Shown here: positions 18,060 through 28,434 of the stretch, one piece after another
How positions within the stretch are numbered: the first letter of the stretch is position 1
How the letters are laid out: each line of letters begins with the position of its first letter
DNA from: Allopusillimonas ginsengisoli
GTDB taxonomy: Bacteria; Pseudomonadota; Gammaproteobacteria; Burkholderiales; Burkholderiaceae_B
DNA length: 64,000 bases
NCBI GenBank assembly: GCA_005239165.1
Contig: RAPG01000005.1
Span: 223,949-287,948 of the forward strand
Direction of reading: 5' to 3'
Program-made: the position numbers and the translations under genes
Notes under the pieces: model-generated
What the model was told of the DNA's origin: nothing
Databases searched by the model: none
What the model saw: only the letters and a program-made list of their open reading frames with translations

Positions 18060-18086
18060 AAAAGCCTTGCAAGCCTGCAAGGCTTT
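18060..18086 (-). terminator. intrinsic terminator of the H1-like gene
   Basis: Read on the minus strand, an 11-bp stem (AAAGCCTTGCA with TGCAAGGCTTT) and a four-base loop are followed by a T-run. It begins only a few bases after the position where the corrected H1-like reading frame ends (18092), supporting both the terminator and the corrected gene end. Confidence 0.75.
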
Positions 18087-18091
18087 GCCGG

Positions 18092-19013
18092 TTAAGGACG
18101 GCCGCCGGTAGGAAAAGGCCAGGAGGCTGCCGGGTTGATGGTTTTTTGGCGTCAGGAGCAGTCGCGGCCTTTTTGTCCGCCTTGGCTTCAGCCTTGACAC
18201 TGGCTTTTTTGGGTGCAGCCTTACGGGCGGGCGCTTTGGTCGCCTTGGCTTTAGTGGCAGGAGCCTTGGTTGCGGCAGGGGTTGCGCTTTTGGCTACGGC
18301 TTTACTTGCCGTTTTTTTGCCGGCGCCTTTTTTGCTGGCGCTGTCTTGGCGGCAGCCTTTTTGGCAGCGGCTTTCTTTGCGGGCGCTTTAGTTGCGGCCG
18401 TTTTTTTTGCCGGTGCTTTTTTCGCTACTGCTTTCTTGGCAACTGCTTTTTTCGCGACAACTTTTTTAGCCGTGGTTTTTTTAGCAGCAGCGCTGGTTTT
18501 TTTGGCCGGTGCGGCCTTCTTGGCAGCGACTGTCTTTTTAGCCGGTGCTTTCTTGGCTACAGACGATTTGGCTGCTGTTTTTTTGGCTGGTACTTTTTTT
18601 GCCACTGCCTTTTTGGCTACCGCTTTCTTGGCAACTGCTTTTTTCGCTACAGCGGTTGTCTTTTTTGCTGCCGAGGTTTTCTTGCCAGCTGTTGCTTTCT
18701 TGGCAGGAGTCTTGGTAGCTACAGCCTTTTTTGCCACTGCTTTTTTCGCGACGGCTTTCTTGGCAACGGTTTTTTTAGCGACAGCTTTTTTAGCTACAGC
18801 CTTTTTGGCTACAGCCTTTTTGGCAACGGCTTTTTTGGCTGGCGCCTTTTTAGCCACTGCTTTTTTTGCAGTTGCTGTTGTCTTTTTGGCAGGTGCAGCC
18901 TTGGTTGCAGCTACCGCTTTTTTAACAGCTACTTTTTTTGCGGGTGTTTCTTTCTTGGCGGATGCAGCTTTTTTCGTTGCCGTTTTCTTGGCGGCCTTTT
19001 TGGCTGTTGCCAT
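18092..19013 (-). CDS. Lys/Ala-rich histone H1-like DNA-binding protein, frameshifted
   Basis: Starts [17 protein letters not shown] and consists of dozens of AKKA(V/P)AKK-type repeats, the signature of bacterial histone H1-like proteins (HctB/BpH1 type) that bind DNA through charge. As sequenced, the frame stops at 18294 after a sudden RQVKP. Adding one base in the seven-base run at 18312-18318 and one in the six-base run at 18142-18147 continues the Lys/Ala pattern. The protein then ends [16 protein letters not shown], a tail I recognise from related betaproteobacterial proteins, directly before a terminator. I infer two sequencing deletions. Corrected length is about 308 residues; the repeat number may vary between strains. 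Confidence 0.8.
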
Positions 19014-19052
19014 AGTATTGCTCCTTGAGATCGAGTCGAAGAGAACGTCTAC

Positions 19053-19099
19053 CCATTTGATATGGCCCCCACGCAAAAGATGCGACCCATCTCAAATGG
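19053..19099 (-). promoter_or_regulatory. inverted repeat upstream of the H1-like gene
   Basis: Arms CCATTTGATATGG (19053-19065) and CCATCTCAAATGG (19087-19099) pair at 12 of 13 positions around a 21-base loop. It lies about 40 bp upstream of the H1-like ATG and about 70 bp beyond the nrdB stop on the same strand. It could be an operator or leader hairpin for the H1-like gene, or the nrdAB terminator; no T-run is present. Confidence 0.4.
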
Positions 19100-19170
19100 C
19101 GCAAGCGTGTAAAACACGATGTGCTTTACACGGTTAGAGTCTAACGTAAGCCTTGCCTGTATTCAAAGCA

Positions 19171-20343
19171 TTATTCCCAGCTAAGTGCGCCGCCTGTCTG
19201 ATATTCGATGACGCGTGTCTCGAAAAAGTTGCGCTCTTTCTTTAAGTCGATCATTTCGGCCATCCATGGGAAGGGGTTTTCTTGCTGCGCAAACAGTGGC
19301 TCGATGCCGATCTGCTGGCAGCGCCGATTGGCAATGAAGCGCAGATATGACTTGAACATTGAGGCGTTCAAACCCAGTACGCCGCGAGGCATGGTGTCTT
19401 CAGCGTAAGCATATTCAAGGCTTACAGCCTGTTTGAACAATTCGCGTATCTCGTCGCGGAACGCTGTCGTCCACAAGTGTGGGTTCTCGAGCTTGATCGT
19501 GTTGATGAGATCGATGCCGAAATTGCAGTGCATGGATTCGTCGCGAAGAATGTACATGTACTGCTCGGCGGCACCGGTCATTTTGTTCTGTCGACCAAGC
19601 GCAAGTATTTGCGTAAATCCAACATAAAAGAAGAGGCCTTCCATCATGCATGCAAAAACGATGAGTGATTTAAGCAGTGTCTGGTCGGCTTCTGGTGTGC
19701 CGGTTTCGAAATGAGGATCAGCAATTGTGTTGATGAAGGGGATGAGGAACTCGTCTTTGGCGACGATGGACGGAACTTCGTTATACGCATTGAAGATCTC
19801 GCCTTCGTCCAGATCGAGGCTCTCGACGATGTATTGGTAAGCGTGCGTGTGGATAGCTTCTTCGAACGCCTGGCGCAGCAAAAACTGGCGACACTCGGGG
19901 GCTGTGATGTGGCGGTAAGTGCCAAGCACAATATTGTTGGCGGCCAGTGAGTCTGCCGTGACAAAGAACCCAAGGTTGCGTTTGACAATGCGGCGCTCGT
20001 CTTCGGTCAGCCCATTGGGGTCCTTCCACAGGGCGATGTCTCGCGACATATTGATTTCTTGCGGCATCCAGTGGTTGGCGCACGTGGCCAGGTATTTCTC
20101 CCAGGCCCATTTGTACTTGAACGGCACGAGCTGGTTGACGTCTGTTTTACCGTTGATGATGCGCTTGTCGGCGGCGCGCACGCGACCTGTGGCGTCTGAG
20201 GAGATGCCAGTGGCTACGGGCTGCGGTGCTGGTATGGCGTTGTCGTTGTGAGCCTGTGTGCTTGGCAGCGCTGGTGCTGCAGCACCGTTGGTGGCGGCAG
20301 GATTGGCAGGGTGTGAAGCAGAGGTGTCGTCCCAATTCAACAT
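19171..20343 (-). CDS. nrdB: class Ia ribonucleoside-diphosphate reductase, beta (radical) subunit
   Basis: About 390 residues. NrdB houses the diiron-tyrosyl radical that NrdA uses to make deoxyribonucleotides. Recognisable are [54 protein letters not shown] with iron-ligand Glu and His, and [12 protein letters not shown] place the start at 20343 (MLNWDDTSA), which has an AGGAC ribosome site, rather than at an ATG 60 bp upstream that overlaps nrdA. The N-terminal 55 residues are a low-complexity Ala/Pro/Asn linker. Confidence 0.95.
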   Translation of the reverse strand: MLNWDDTSASHPANPAATNGAAAPALPSTQAHNDNAIPAPQPVATGISSDATGRVRAADKRIINGKTDVNQLVPFKYKWAWEKYLATCANHWMPQEINMSRDIALWKDPNGLTEDERRIVKRNLGFFVTADSLAANNIVLGTYRHITAPECRQFLLRQAFEEAIHTHAYQYIVESLDLDEGEIFNAYNEVPSIVAKDEFLIPFINTIADPHFETGTPEADQTLLKSLIVFACMMEGLFFYVGFTQILALGRQNKMTGAAEQYMYILRDESMHCNFGIDLINTIKLENPHLWTTAFRDEIRELFKQAVSLEYAYAEDTMPRGVLGLNASMFKSYLRFIANRRCQQIGIEPLFAQQENPFPWMAEMIDLKKERNFFETRVIEYQTGGALSWE

Positions 20344-20393
20344 GTCTGTGTCCTGTAGTAGGTTGTTGGCAAGCGAGTTCTCGGTTTCAGGGC

Positions 20394-23315
20394 CTATTGG
20401 CAAGCCTCACACTCTTCAAAGCCCTCGTCTCCCGGACGCATGGTGCACGCGGCACCAACGATTTCTTCTGGTGGCAGCGGGGTGGCAGCCATTGGGGCGG
20501 TTGCACCCAAGGTCACGCCTTCGTTGCTGCTGGGCACGGCGTTTAACTCGCCTCCGCGGCCAGTTGATTTCTCGGCATTGGTGGCCCCGATAGAACGCAG
20601 GTAGTACGTGGTTTTAAGACCGCGCTTCCAGGCCAGCTTGTAGGTATCGTCGAGCTTCTTGCCTGAAACGCCCGCCATGAATATGTTGAGCGACTGCGCC
20701 TGGTCTATCCATTTTGAACGGCGTGCCGCGCATTCAATCACCCAGGTGGGGTCGATTTCAAACGCCGTGGCATACAGATCGCGCAGATCGTCAGGTATGC
20801 GATCAATACGGGCCAGGCTGCCGTCAAAATATTTGAGGTCTGCAACCATGACTTCGTCCCACAGCCTGTGTTCTTTCAGATCACGCACCAGGTAGTCGTT
20901 GACGACGGTGAATTCGCCAGACAGATTCGATTTGACGTAAAGGTTGCGGTAGTTGGGTTCAATGCACGGCGACACGCCGATGATGTTGGAGATGGTGGCG
21001 GTAGGAGCAATGGCCACGCAGTTGGAATTGCGCATGCCATGCGCGGCGATGTGCTGACGCAGCGAGCCCCAGTCGAGTGAACTGCTGTTGTCTATGTCGA
21101 CATGGCCGCCGCGTTCTTCGCGCAGCATGGCCAGGGTGTCTTGCGGCAAAATGCCGCGGTCCCACAGCGAACCCTTGAAGCTGGAGTATGCGCCACGCTC
21201 GGCAGCCAGCTTGCTGGAAGCCCAGTAGGCGTAGTAGCACAACGCTTCCATGGACCGGTCGGAGAATTCGACAGCGGCATCAGACGCAAACGGTAGGCGC
21301 ATCATGTGCAGGCAGTCCTGAAAGCCCATGACCCCCATGCCGACAGGGCGGTGACGCACGTTGGCGTTGCGCGCCTTGGCCACGGCGTAAAAGTTGATGT
21401 CGATGACGTTATCGAGCATGCGCATGGCCGTGGTGATCGTGCGCTCGAGTTTTTTGTGATCCAGCTCGTATTGCCCGTCGGCATTCTGAATAAGATGTGC
21501 CGCAAGGTTGACTGAGCCAAGATTGCAGACCGCGATTTCGGTTTCGCTGGTATTGAGCGTGATCTCGGTGCAAAGATTAGAGCTGTGTATAACACCCACG
21601 TGCTGTTGTGGCGAGCGCACGTTGCACGCATCCTTGAATGTGATCCAGGGGTGGCCGGTTTCGAACAGCATGGACAGCATCTTGCGCCAGAGCTGCAGCG
21701 CGGGGACTTTTTTATAGAGCGTCAGCTCGCCGCGTGCGGCCTTCTCTTCGTAGGCTACATAAGCGTTCTCGAATGCACGGCCATACTTGTCGTGCAGATC
21801 GGGGGTGTCGGAGGGCGAAAAAAGCGTCCATTCGCCTTCTTCCATGACCCGCTTCATGAACAGGTCGGGAACCCAGTTGGCCGTGTTCATGTCGTGGGTA
21901 CGGCGGCGTTCGTCACCGGTATTCTTGCGCAGCTCAAGAAACTCTTCGATGTCGAGATGCCATGTTTCGAGGTAGGCGCAGACGGCGCCCTTGCGCTTGC
22001 CGCCCTGGTTGACGGCCACAGCCGTATCGTTGACGACTTTGAGAAAGGGCACCACTCCCTGGCTTTCTCCGTTGGTGCCCTTGATATGGCTGCGCATGGC
22101 GCGCACGGGCGTCCAGTCGTTGCCCAGGCCGCCGGCATACTTGGCAAGCAGCGCGTTGTCTTTAATTGCGTCGTAGATGCCGCAAAGATCGTCGGAGACG
22201 GTTGTGAGGTAGCACGATGAAAGTTGTGAGTGCACGGTGCCTGAGTTAAACAGCGTGGGGGTCGAGCTCATGAAATCGAAGGAGGACAGAATTTCATAGA
22301 ACTGGATGGCGCGAGCTTCACGCTCGATTTCATTGAGTGCCAGCCCCATGGCGACGCGCATGAAAAACACCTGGGGCAGCTCTATGCGGCGGCCACGCAG
22401 GTGCAGAAAGTAGCGGTCGTACAGGGTTTGCAGACCCAGATAATTGAATTGCTGGTCGCGCCCGGCCTTGAGTGCGGCGCCCAGACGTTCAAGGTCGAAC
22501 TGTGCCAGCCTGGGGTCAAGCAGTTCGCTTGCTATCCCCGTTTTAATGAACTGAGGAAAGTACGATGCATAACGTGTTGTCATTTCAGACTGCGCAACTT
22601 CCTCACCGAGTACTTCTTTGCGGATAGTGTGTAGCAGCAGTCTGGCCGTGACCTGGCTGTAAGCGGGGTCGGTTTCGACCAGCGCCCGTGCCGAAAGAAT
22701 GGCAGACTTGAACACTTCGTCGACAGGGATTCCGTCATAGAGATTTTTGACGGTTTCAGCCAGTATGGTCTCAACGTCAATGTCGTGTGGCAGGTTGACG
22801 CTGGCCTCTTGAATAGTGGAGCGTAACCTGACCAAATCGAGTGGGCGCTTGACGCCGCCGTCAGTCACATGGATGGTGGTTTGTTCGGAGACAGGTGGTG
22901 TTTGCTGCGTGGCGCGGGCACGCTCTTGTGCGCGTTTTTCACGGTACAGCACATAGGCACGGGCCACATCGTGCTCGCCCGAGCGCATAAGGGCGAGCTC
23001 TACCTGATCTTGTACGTCTTCAATATGGAAGGTGCCACCGCCTGGGCGATTACGCATGAGTGCAGTGACAACTTGCCCGGTGAGGTTTTCAACGATCTCG
23101 CGAATGCGTGCAGAGGCGGCGCTCTGGCCACCTTGTACAGCCAGAAAAGCCTTGGTAACTGCCACGGAGATTTTGTTGGGCTCAAAAGTTACCACGGCGC
23201 CATTGCGGCGGATAATGTGGAAGTTATCCCATTGATCGCCGGCGACGGGGTTAAATGACCTGGAAGACGATATGGGCGGTGCGAATGTTTGCCCGGGCTC
23301 GGTGTGTGTCTGCAT
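20394..23315 (-). CDS. nrdA: class Ia ribonucleoside-diphosphate reductase, alpha (catalytic) subunit
   Basis: A 973-residue catalytic subunit. Two ATP-cone regulatory domains appear in tandem (about 33-130 and 148-240), a longer N-terminus than E. coli NrdA (761 residues). The core holds [15 protein letters not shown] (redox Cys), [14 protein letters not shown] with the Asn-Cys-Glu triad, and [11 protein letters not shown]. The C-terminus ends EECEACQ, a Cys pair able to exchange with thioredoxin or glutaredoxin. nrdB follows 50 bp downstream. Candidate NrdR sites lie upstream, and nrdR is at 42.1 kb. Confidence 0.96.
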   Translation of the reverse strand: MQTHTEPGQTFAPPISSSRSFNPVAGDQWDNFHIIRRNGAVVTFEPNKISVAVTKAFLAVQGGQSAASARIREIVENLTGQVVTALMRNRPGGGTFHIEDVQDQVELALMRSGEHDVARAYVLYREKRAQERARATQQTPPVSEQTTIHVTDGGVKRPLDLVRLRSTIQEASVNLPHDIDVETILAETVKNLYDGIPVDEVFKSAILSARALVETDPAYSQVTARLLLHTIRKEVLGEEVAQSEMTTRYASYFPQFIKTGIASELLDPRLAQFDLERLGAALKAGRDQQFNYLGLQTLYDRYFLHLRGRRIELPQVFFMRVAMGLALNEIEREARAIQFYEILSSFDFMSSTPTLFNSGTVHSQLSSCYLTTVSDDLCGIYDAIKDNALLAKYAGGLGNDWTPVRAMRSHIKGTNGESQGVVPFLKVVNDTAVAVNQGGKRKGAVCAYLETWHLDIEEFLELRKNTGDERRRTHDMNTANWVPDLFMKRVMEEGEWTLFSPSDTPDLHDKYGRAFENAYVAYEEKAARGELTLYKKVPALQLWRKMLSMLFETGHPWITFKDACNVRSPQQHVGVIHSSNLCTEITLNTSETEIAVCNLGSVNLAAHLIQNADGQYELDHKKLERTITTAMRMLDNVIDINFYAVAKARNANVRHRPVGMGVMGFQDCLHMMRLPFASDAAVEFSDRSMEALCYYAYWASSKLAAERGAYSSFKGSLWDRGILPQDTLAMLREERGGHVDIDNSSSLDWGSLRQHIAAHGMRNSNCVAIAPTATISNIIGVSPCIEPNYRNLYVKSNLSGEFTVVNDYLVRDLKEHRLWDEVMVADLKYFDGSLARIDRIPDDLRDLYATAFEIDPTWVIECAARRSKWIDQAQSLNIFMAGVSGKKLDDTYKLAWKRGLKTTYYLRSIGATNAEKSTGRGGELNAVPSSNEGVTLGATAPMAATPLPPEEIVGAACTMRPGDEGFEECEACQ

Positions 23316-23435
23316 GAATACTCCTGAGATAACGACGCGCGCATAGGTGCGCTCGGGCAGTTTGATGGGCTGTATTTGTGCCCGACTGCGTGTTTGCTAC
23401 AAGATATTGATGAAGAGGGCTATTTGGTCGTGAAA

Positions 23436-23451
23436 CCACAAGATGTTGTGG
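23436..23451. promoter_or_regulatory. candidate NrdR box upstream of nrdA
   Basis: CCACAAGATGTTGTGG is a 16-bp palindrome (arms CCACAA/TTGTGG) close to the NrdR consensus with ACA...TGT arms. It lies 121 bp upstream of the nrdA start. A weaker partner, CTACAAGATATTGATG, lies at 23397-23412. The 39-bp offset is not the usual 31-32 bp of paired NrdR boxes, so the second site is doubtful. The rest of the 456-bp gap 23316-23771 shows no gene. Confidence 0.55.
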
Positions 23452-23771
23452 TATTTGGTTTCTGGAGGGCTAATTGTAGTAATTGAGGGGCCTTGATGCA
23501 AGTCAAAAAAAGCCAGTTTTACCGGGCTTATTTCTCAATCACGAGCACGGTGCACGTGCTGGCCGCGGGGGGCGCGATGATCTGTAAAAAGCGATCAAGA
23601 GAGCGCAGGACACCTTGCGGGCGAGTGCCGGGGGTGTGTTCAGGCTTGCCGCTTTGCGAGGCTGGCTAGCACCCGCACCCGTGCCCGATTTCAGGTTTCA
23701 GATGTCTGTAGGTGATACGATTACAGCCTGCGGGCGCGGAGTGCCGCTCGCGTCTTTCCAGGGAAGCCTAC

Positions 23772-24266
23772 ATGCATAAAGTTAACTTCCGTCGCGTCGG
23801 AGTTGTTACCGGTTTCGTCGTTGCTGCCGTAATCTCAGGCTGCGCCACGCCGCCACCTTCGGCGTCCAAGTCTGAGGCTCAGCCGCCTGCTTGCCAGGCT
23901 GCAGCGCAAAACGATGCGCTTACGGGAAACTGGCTGAGCGTAAGACAGCAAAAAGGCGTCAGCGGTGAACTGCGCACATTGTTCACGCTGAACCAGGACG
24001 GCACCATGGCCTACACCGAGTTGTTGAAACGAGGCAAGAGCCCGTCTCAGGGCTTGTCTGAGACCGGCTGCTGGACACACGCAGGAGGTGCGCTGGTATT
24101 GCAGACCCTGCTTTCAAACGGTGCACCTGTGAGCCTGGAAGACCCTATTTATAAAAACAGTTATGTGGTCGAGGCAAACGCTGGCGACTCGCTGACACTG
24201 CGCAGTGCAGAAGGTGCACGTATTAAGGCCCGGCGTATGTCGCCGGGGTATCGCTTGCCTTTCTGA
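23772..24266 (+). CDS. small lipoprotein of unknown function
   Basis: 164 residues. A signal peptide ends in a lipobox VISGC (Cys24), followed by a Pro/Ser-rich tether and a compact beta-rich domain starting [34 protein letters not shown]. That pattern resembles copper-resistance NlpE-like or META-like lipid-anchored domains, but I cannot assign a family. The ATG at 23772 follows a CAGGGAAG ribosome site; an upstream start at 23712 would spoil the signal peptide. It is convergent with gltX. Confidence 0.72.
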   Translation: MHKVNFRRVGVVTGFVVAAVISGCATPPPSASKSEAQPPACQAAAQNDALTGNWLSVRQQKGVSGELRTLFTLNQDGTMAYTELLKRGKSPSQGLSETGCWTHAGGALVLQTLLSNGAPVSLEDPIYKNSYVVEANAGDSLTLRSAEGARIKARRMSPGYRLPF

Positions 24267-24287
24267 GCCGCCACGGCCAACCCAGGA

Positions 24288-25702
24288 TCAGGCGGCGGCT
24301 GTTGACAGTCGCTGCAGCACTCGCTCCCGGCCCAGTATTGCCAGTACGGTTCCGATCGCTGGCGTCTGTTTTTTCCGGTAACGGCCAGTCGCAGTGGAAT
24401 CGCCAGCTTGGGCATTTTAATGCCATGATCTACCAGCATGGCCTTGATGAGTGCATCAAGGTCATGGGCTGACCACTCTGGCAGTACCGAGGCTTTAGCC
24501 GCGAAGTCTGCCAGCAGCAGGCGAGCTGCATGATCAACATGCTCGGCAAGAAGCTCTGTGCTGGCGGGCTCGTAGGCGCCGCAAAACAGCATTGCACCCT
24601 CTGCGAGCTGGTTAAGCGTTTCGGCGCGGTCTTTGAGCAGTGCCATCACTGCGCGCAGATCGACTGCGTCAGGCTCGCCGCCCAAATCTCGAATGCGCGG
24701 AGCCACGCGTTTGGCAAGATCGTCATCATTGCTGTGCTTGATGTAGTGGGCGTTGACCCAGTTAAGTTTTTTTGGATCCCACTGCGCGGCTGACTTGGTC
24801 AGGTTGTGCGTGTCGAACCACTCGACCAGTTGCTCGCGGTTGAAGAGTTCTTCGTCGCCGTGACTCCAGCCCAGGCGGGCCAGGTAGTTAATCATGGCTT
24901 CTGGCAGGTAACCCGCCTTGTCGTATTCCATGACGCTGACTGCGCCGTGTCGCTTGGAAAGCTTTTGGCCGTCGGGACCGAGAATCATGGGCAAGTGCCC
25001 ATATTGCGGAAGGGTGGCATTAAGCGCCCGCAGAATATTGATTTGTCTGGGCGTGTTGTTGACATGATCATCGCCGCGCAATACGTGCGTAATCTGCATG
25101 TCCCAGTCGTCGACAACAACGCAGAAATTGTACGTGGGCGTGCCGTCGGGCCGGGCGATGATGAGGTCGTCGAGCTCGGCATTGTCTATGGCGATGGGGC
25201 CTTTTATAAGGTCGTCCCAACTTGTCACGCCTTCTAGTGGGTTTTTGAAACGCACTACAGGATTGCGGTCGGCAGGCACGGCGGGCAGAGTTTTTCCGGG
25301 CTCGGGTCTCCAGGTACCATCGTACCGGGGCTTCATGCCCGCAGCCCGTGCTTTTTCGCGCATGGCTTCCACCTCGTCGGGGCTGCTGTAGCAGTAGTAG
25401 GCTGTGCCTTCTTGCAGCATCTGGGCAATGACTTCGCGATAGCGATCCATGCGCTGCATCTGATAAAACGGGCCTTCGTCTGGCTGCATGCCCAGCCATT
25501 GCATGCCATCAAGTATGGCCTGAACCGCTTCCGGGGTTGAGCGTGCGACGTCAGTGTCTTCAATGCGTAGTACGAACACGCCCTTGTGGTGCCTGGCAAA
25601 CGCCCATGAGAACAGGGCGGTGCGGGCGCCGCCCAAATGCAGATAACCCGTGGGCGACGGTGCAAAGCGGGTTCGAATGGCAGGGGAGGTGGACGTGGTC
25701 AT
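24288..25702 (-). CDS. gltX: glutamyl-tRNA synthetase, frameshifted near the 3' end
   Basis: Class I synthetase charging tRNA-Glu. The HIGH-type motif is [12 protein letters not shown] near the N-terminus, and the KMSKS-type motif is KLSKRHGA in the middle. As sequenced, the frame runs on to 24161 with an unrelated tail after RLAVTGKN. Adding one base in the six-base run at 24369-24374 gives [26 protein letters not shown] and a stop at 24288-24290, the normal GltX C-terminus (about 471 residues). The essential gene is surely intact; the break looks like a sequencing deletion. Confidence 0.93.
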
Positions 25703-25807
25703 TGCTAATCTTTAAAGTATGCGCAGCCCGGGCCGCGCGCTTGAAATGAAATCAAACCTCTATTTTAGAGTACGCTTAAGTAATCTTGTCAGAACCCCGT
25801 CAACCCT

Positions 25808-28279
25808 ATGCCACGACACCGCCTGATCGCCCTGTTCGAACCTAGCAGCGTGCTGGTTATTGCTGATCGGCCATTGCCTATCGTCGACAATCCGCCTGTG
25901 CGCCTCAGCAAGTCATTCGGCTACGTCCAGACGCATGCCGGCAAACCCGTCGAGCTGCCGCCAGGGCTGGCAGGCGTACCCGAAGGCGGTCGTCTCGATC
26001 AGGCCATTGTGCGAGTGGCTCCGCCCCAAGTGCCCCAGGTGCTGGAGGCGTTAAAAGCGTATAGGCCACGGTGTGTCTCACTGCTTTTGCACCATCAACC
26101 TTCGGCTTATCCGCTGGAAGACATGGCGTATTGCCGGACATGGGCGGTTCTGAACAACTGCGTCATACTCGGCCCGCGTTCATCCGGTGTCCAGCGGCCA
26201 CATCTTGATCTCAACCTCAGTGAACAGCCACGCACGGCCTTGCAAGGTCGTGTTGCCCTGGTTGCGCAGTCGCGCTCCATCGCTTCGGCAGTGCTTGATT
26301 GGGCGCAAGACATCAGTCTGGGGTTTTCGACGGTCATCTCCATAGGCGACGAAGCCGTTCTGGACATCGCCGAGGTGCTCGAGTATTTGGCTCTCGACAC
26401 ACGCACAGACAGCATTGTGCTGTATCTTGAAGAAGCCACATCGTCGCGCCGTTTCAGCAGCGCCCTGCGGGCGGCTGCCAGTGTCAAGCCTGTCGTCGTG
26501 CTCAAAGTGGGCCGTGAAACCGGCTCTTCATCGGTGCAAGACGCTGTGTTCAACGCTTTGTTGAGTCGGGCCGGCGCGGTGCGTATCCGTTTCTTTGTTC
26601 AGTTGTTCTCGGCACTGAAGGTTCTGGTTTATGCCCAGCGTCCGCGAGGTAAGCGCATTGCGCTGTTTTCAAACGGCAGCGGGGCGTCTCAACTTGCAGT
26701 CGACGTCATGGGCGACAGCATGGTGACGCTGGCCGAGCTGTCTAAAGCAAGCGTCAAGGCGCTCGATGAGGTCCTTGAAGAAGGAGCGCGTACGAGCAAT
26801 CCTGTGGTCACCTATTCTGCCCTGACGCCCGAGTCTGTCCGGCAGGTCATAGAAATTCTCGTGGCCGATCAGAGCGTCGATGGGGTGCTTGCCCTGCTTT
26901 CGCCCGACCCGCTGTCTGATTTGCCCGGCGTGGCGCAGCAGTTAGCCAGCATGGTGTCGTCGTCGCGCAAACCGCTCATCACCTGCTTTCTGGGTGACGC
27001 TACTATGCGGCCGTTGCGTCATATTCTTGACGCTGCAGGGTCTCCCGCCTTTCGTACACCCGAGTCGGCTGCCAATGCATTTGGCATTCTTGCCTCCTAT
27101 CACTATAACCAGGTCCTGTCTCAGCAAACCCTGCCATCCGAGCCGTTGGGCAAGCCTCCCTTGCTTGAAGATGCGCGCGCCCTGGTGCGCAGGGCCGAGT
27201 CGGAGCGCCGACTGGAGCTGGGCTTTGAAGAAAGCCAGAGGCTGCTTGACTGTTTTCATGCTCCGCTCAGCTACGAGCCTGTCAGTAACGATGGCCCAGA
27301 TGACGCGAGCCAGGAAAGCCTGCCCATGGCAATACGCGTGCGCCGTGATCCAAAATTTGGTCCCTATATTACCTTTGGCTCTGGCGGGCAGGACGCACTG
27401 ATAACGGTCGCGTACAAGGCACTAGAGTTGCCTCCGTTAAACAGCTACCTCGCGCGACAACTCATTCAGCGCAGCAATTTGTGGCGTCGGGCGCTTTCCA
27501 AGCAGATCGAACCGCTTGCGCTTGAGGCGCTCATTGAGGTGCTTGAGTGTGTATCGCAAATGATCAGTGATCTACCCACGCTAGAGACGCTGACGATAGA
27601 CCCGCTGTATGCCCAGGATGACAGGCTTGAAGCGCGCAACGTGCGTATCGAGCTGAGCCCAACGTCTATGCTGGTGCTGCCTGAAACATCAGGGTATGGC
27701 CATATGGCCATACATCCTTATCCGCGCCGTCTGGTGCAGCCGCAGACGTTCAAAGATGGCAGCCCCTGGATGCTCAGGCCCATTCGCCCCGAAGACGCCG
27801 AAGCCTTGCAGGAATTTATTCGTGGCCTCTCCGACGAGTCGCGGTATATGCGGTTTGTGTCGATGCTGCGTGAGCTGACGCCCCGTATGCTGGCTCGCTA
27901 CACGCGCATTGATTATGATCGTGAGCTGGCGCTGGTAGCCACCGTAACGGTCCCCAACCCCGAGCATCGCGGGCACCCACGCGAGCAAATCATCGGCTTT
28001 GCGCATTATCTGCGCAATGCCGATGGTCGTGGAGCAGAATATGCACTGGTTATCGGCGACAGCTGGCAACGACGAGGGTTGGGCGCGCAACTGATGCGCG
28101 GGCTGATTGAAGCCGCACAACAGCAGGGCCTGACCTATATTGATGGTGTGGTGCTCGCCAGTAACCGACCCATGCTGAGCCTGATGACTCACCTGGGCTT
28201 TCACAATGATTTTGACGAAGAAGACCCCAGTATGCGGCGAGTCTGGCTGGATCTGGGCGAAACAAATCAGCCCAGATAA
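25808..28279 (+). CDS. acyl-CoA synthetase (NDP-forming)-like protein fused to a GNAT acetyltransferase
   Basis: 823 residues in Pat-like order: a CoA-binding domain (about 1-130), succinyl-CoA-ligase-like domains (about 140-470), a reduced ATP-grasp-like region (about 470-640) and a C-terminal GNAT domain (about 655-815, MLRPIRPEDAEALQEF through GDSWQRRGLGAQLMRGL). The ligase part looks degenerate: the usual phospho-histidine SHTG-type motif is replaced by ETGSSSVQDAV, and the ATP-grasp lysine region is poorly preserved. It is likely a protein lysine acetyltransferase whose ligase-like domains sense metabolites rather than catalyse, as proposed for Pat proteins. The acetylated target is unknown. 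Confidence 0.8.
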   Translation: MPRHRLIALFEPSSVLVIADRPLPIVDNPPVRLSKSFGYVQTHAGKPVELPPGLAGVPEGGRLDQAIVRVAPPQVPQVLEALKAYRPRCVSLLLHHQPSAYPLEDMAYCRTWAVLNNCVILGPRSSGVQRPHLDLNLSEQPRTALQGRVALVAQSRSIASAVLDWAQDISLGFSTVISIGDEAVLDIAEVLEYLALDTRTDSIVLYLEEATSSRRFSSALRAAASVKPVVVLKVGRETGSSSVQDAVFNALLSRAGAVRIRFFVQLFSALKVLVYAQRPRGKRIALFSNGSGASQLAVDVMGDSMVTLAELSKASVKALDEVLEEGARTSNPVVTYSALTPESVRQVIEILVADQSVDGVLALLSPDPLSDLPGVAQQLASMVSSSRKPLITCFLGDATMRPLRHILDAAGSPAFRTPESAANAFGILASYHYNQVLSQQTLPSEPLGKPPLLEDARALVRRAESERRLELGFEESQRLLDCFHAPLSYEPVSNDGPDDASQESLPMAIRVRRDPKFGPYITFGSGGQDALITVAYKALELPPLNSYLARQLIQRSNLWRRALSKQIEPLALEALIEVLECVSQMISDLPTLETLTIDPLYAQDDRLEARNVRIELSPTSMLVLPETSGYGHMAIHPYPRRLVQPQTFKDGSPWMLRPIRPEDAEALQEFIRGLSDESRYMRFVSMLRELTPRMLARYTRIDYDRELALVATVTVPNPEHRGHPREQIIGFAHYLRNADGRGAEYALVIGDSWQRRGLGAQLMRGLIEAAQQQGLTYIDGVVLASNRPMLSLMTHLGFHNDFDEEDPSMRRVWLDLGETNQPR

Positions 28280-28322
28280 CGCGTGAGGCTGACCCTTTGG
28301 GGCCGCAACGTATCATGCTCAT

Positions 28323-28434
28323 GAGCTACGAGCTATGAGCTATGAGCTACGAACTGCGAACTGCGACCGACCACCCACCACCGACCACCGACCACCAACC
28401 ACCGACGACCGACGACCGACGACCGACGACCGAC
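28323..28434. repeat. sixteen tandem copies of a drifting 7-bp unit
   Basis: A heptanucleotide array of 16 in-register units. It begins GAGCTAC/GAGCTAT (four copies), passes through GAACTGC (two copies), then CACCGAC-type and finally GACCGAC (four identical copies). Neighbouring units are most alike, so the array appears to have grown locally. It occupies the gap between the acetyltransferase fusion and the minus-strand esterase. No gene is seen there, and no period other than seven fits. Confidence 0.92.

Noticed and set aside
18146..19137. Long plus-strand frames rich in Phe, Leu, Cys and Ala opposite the H1-like gene
   Set aside because: These are antisense shadows of the Lys/Ala repeat, not genes.
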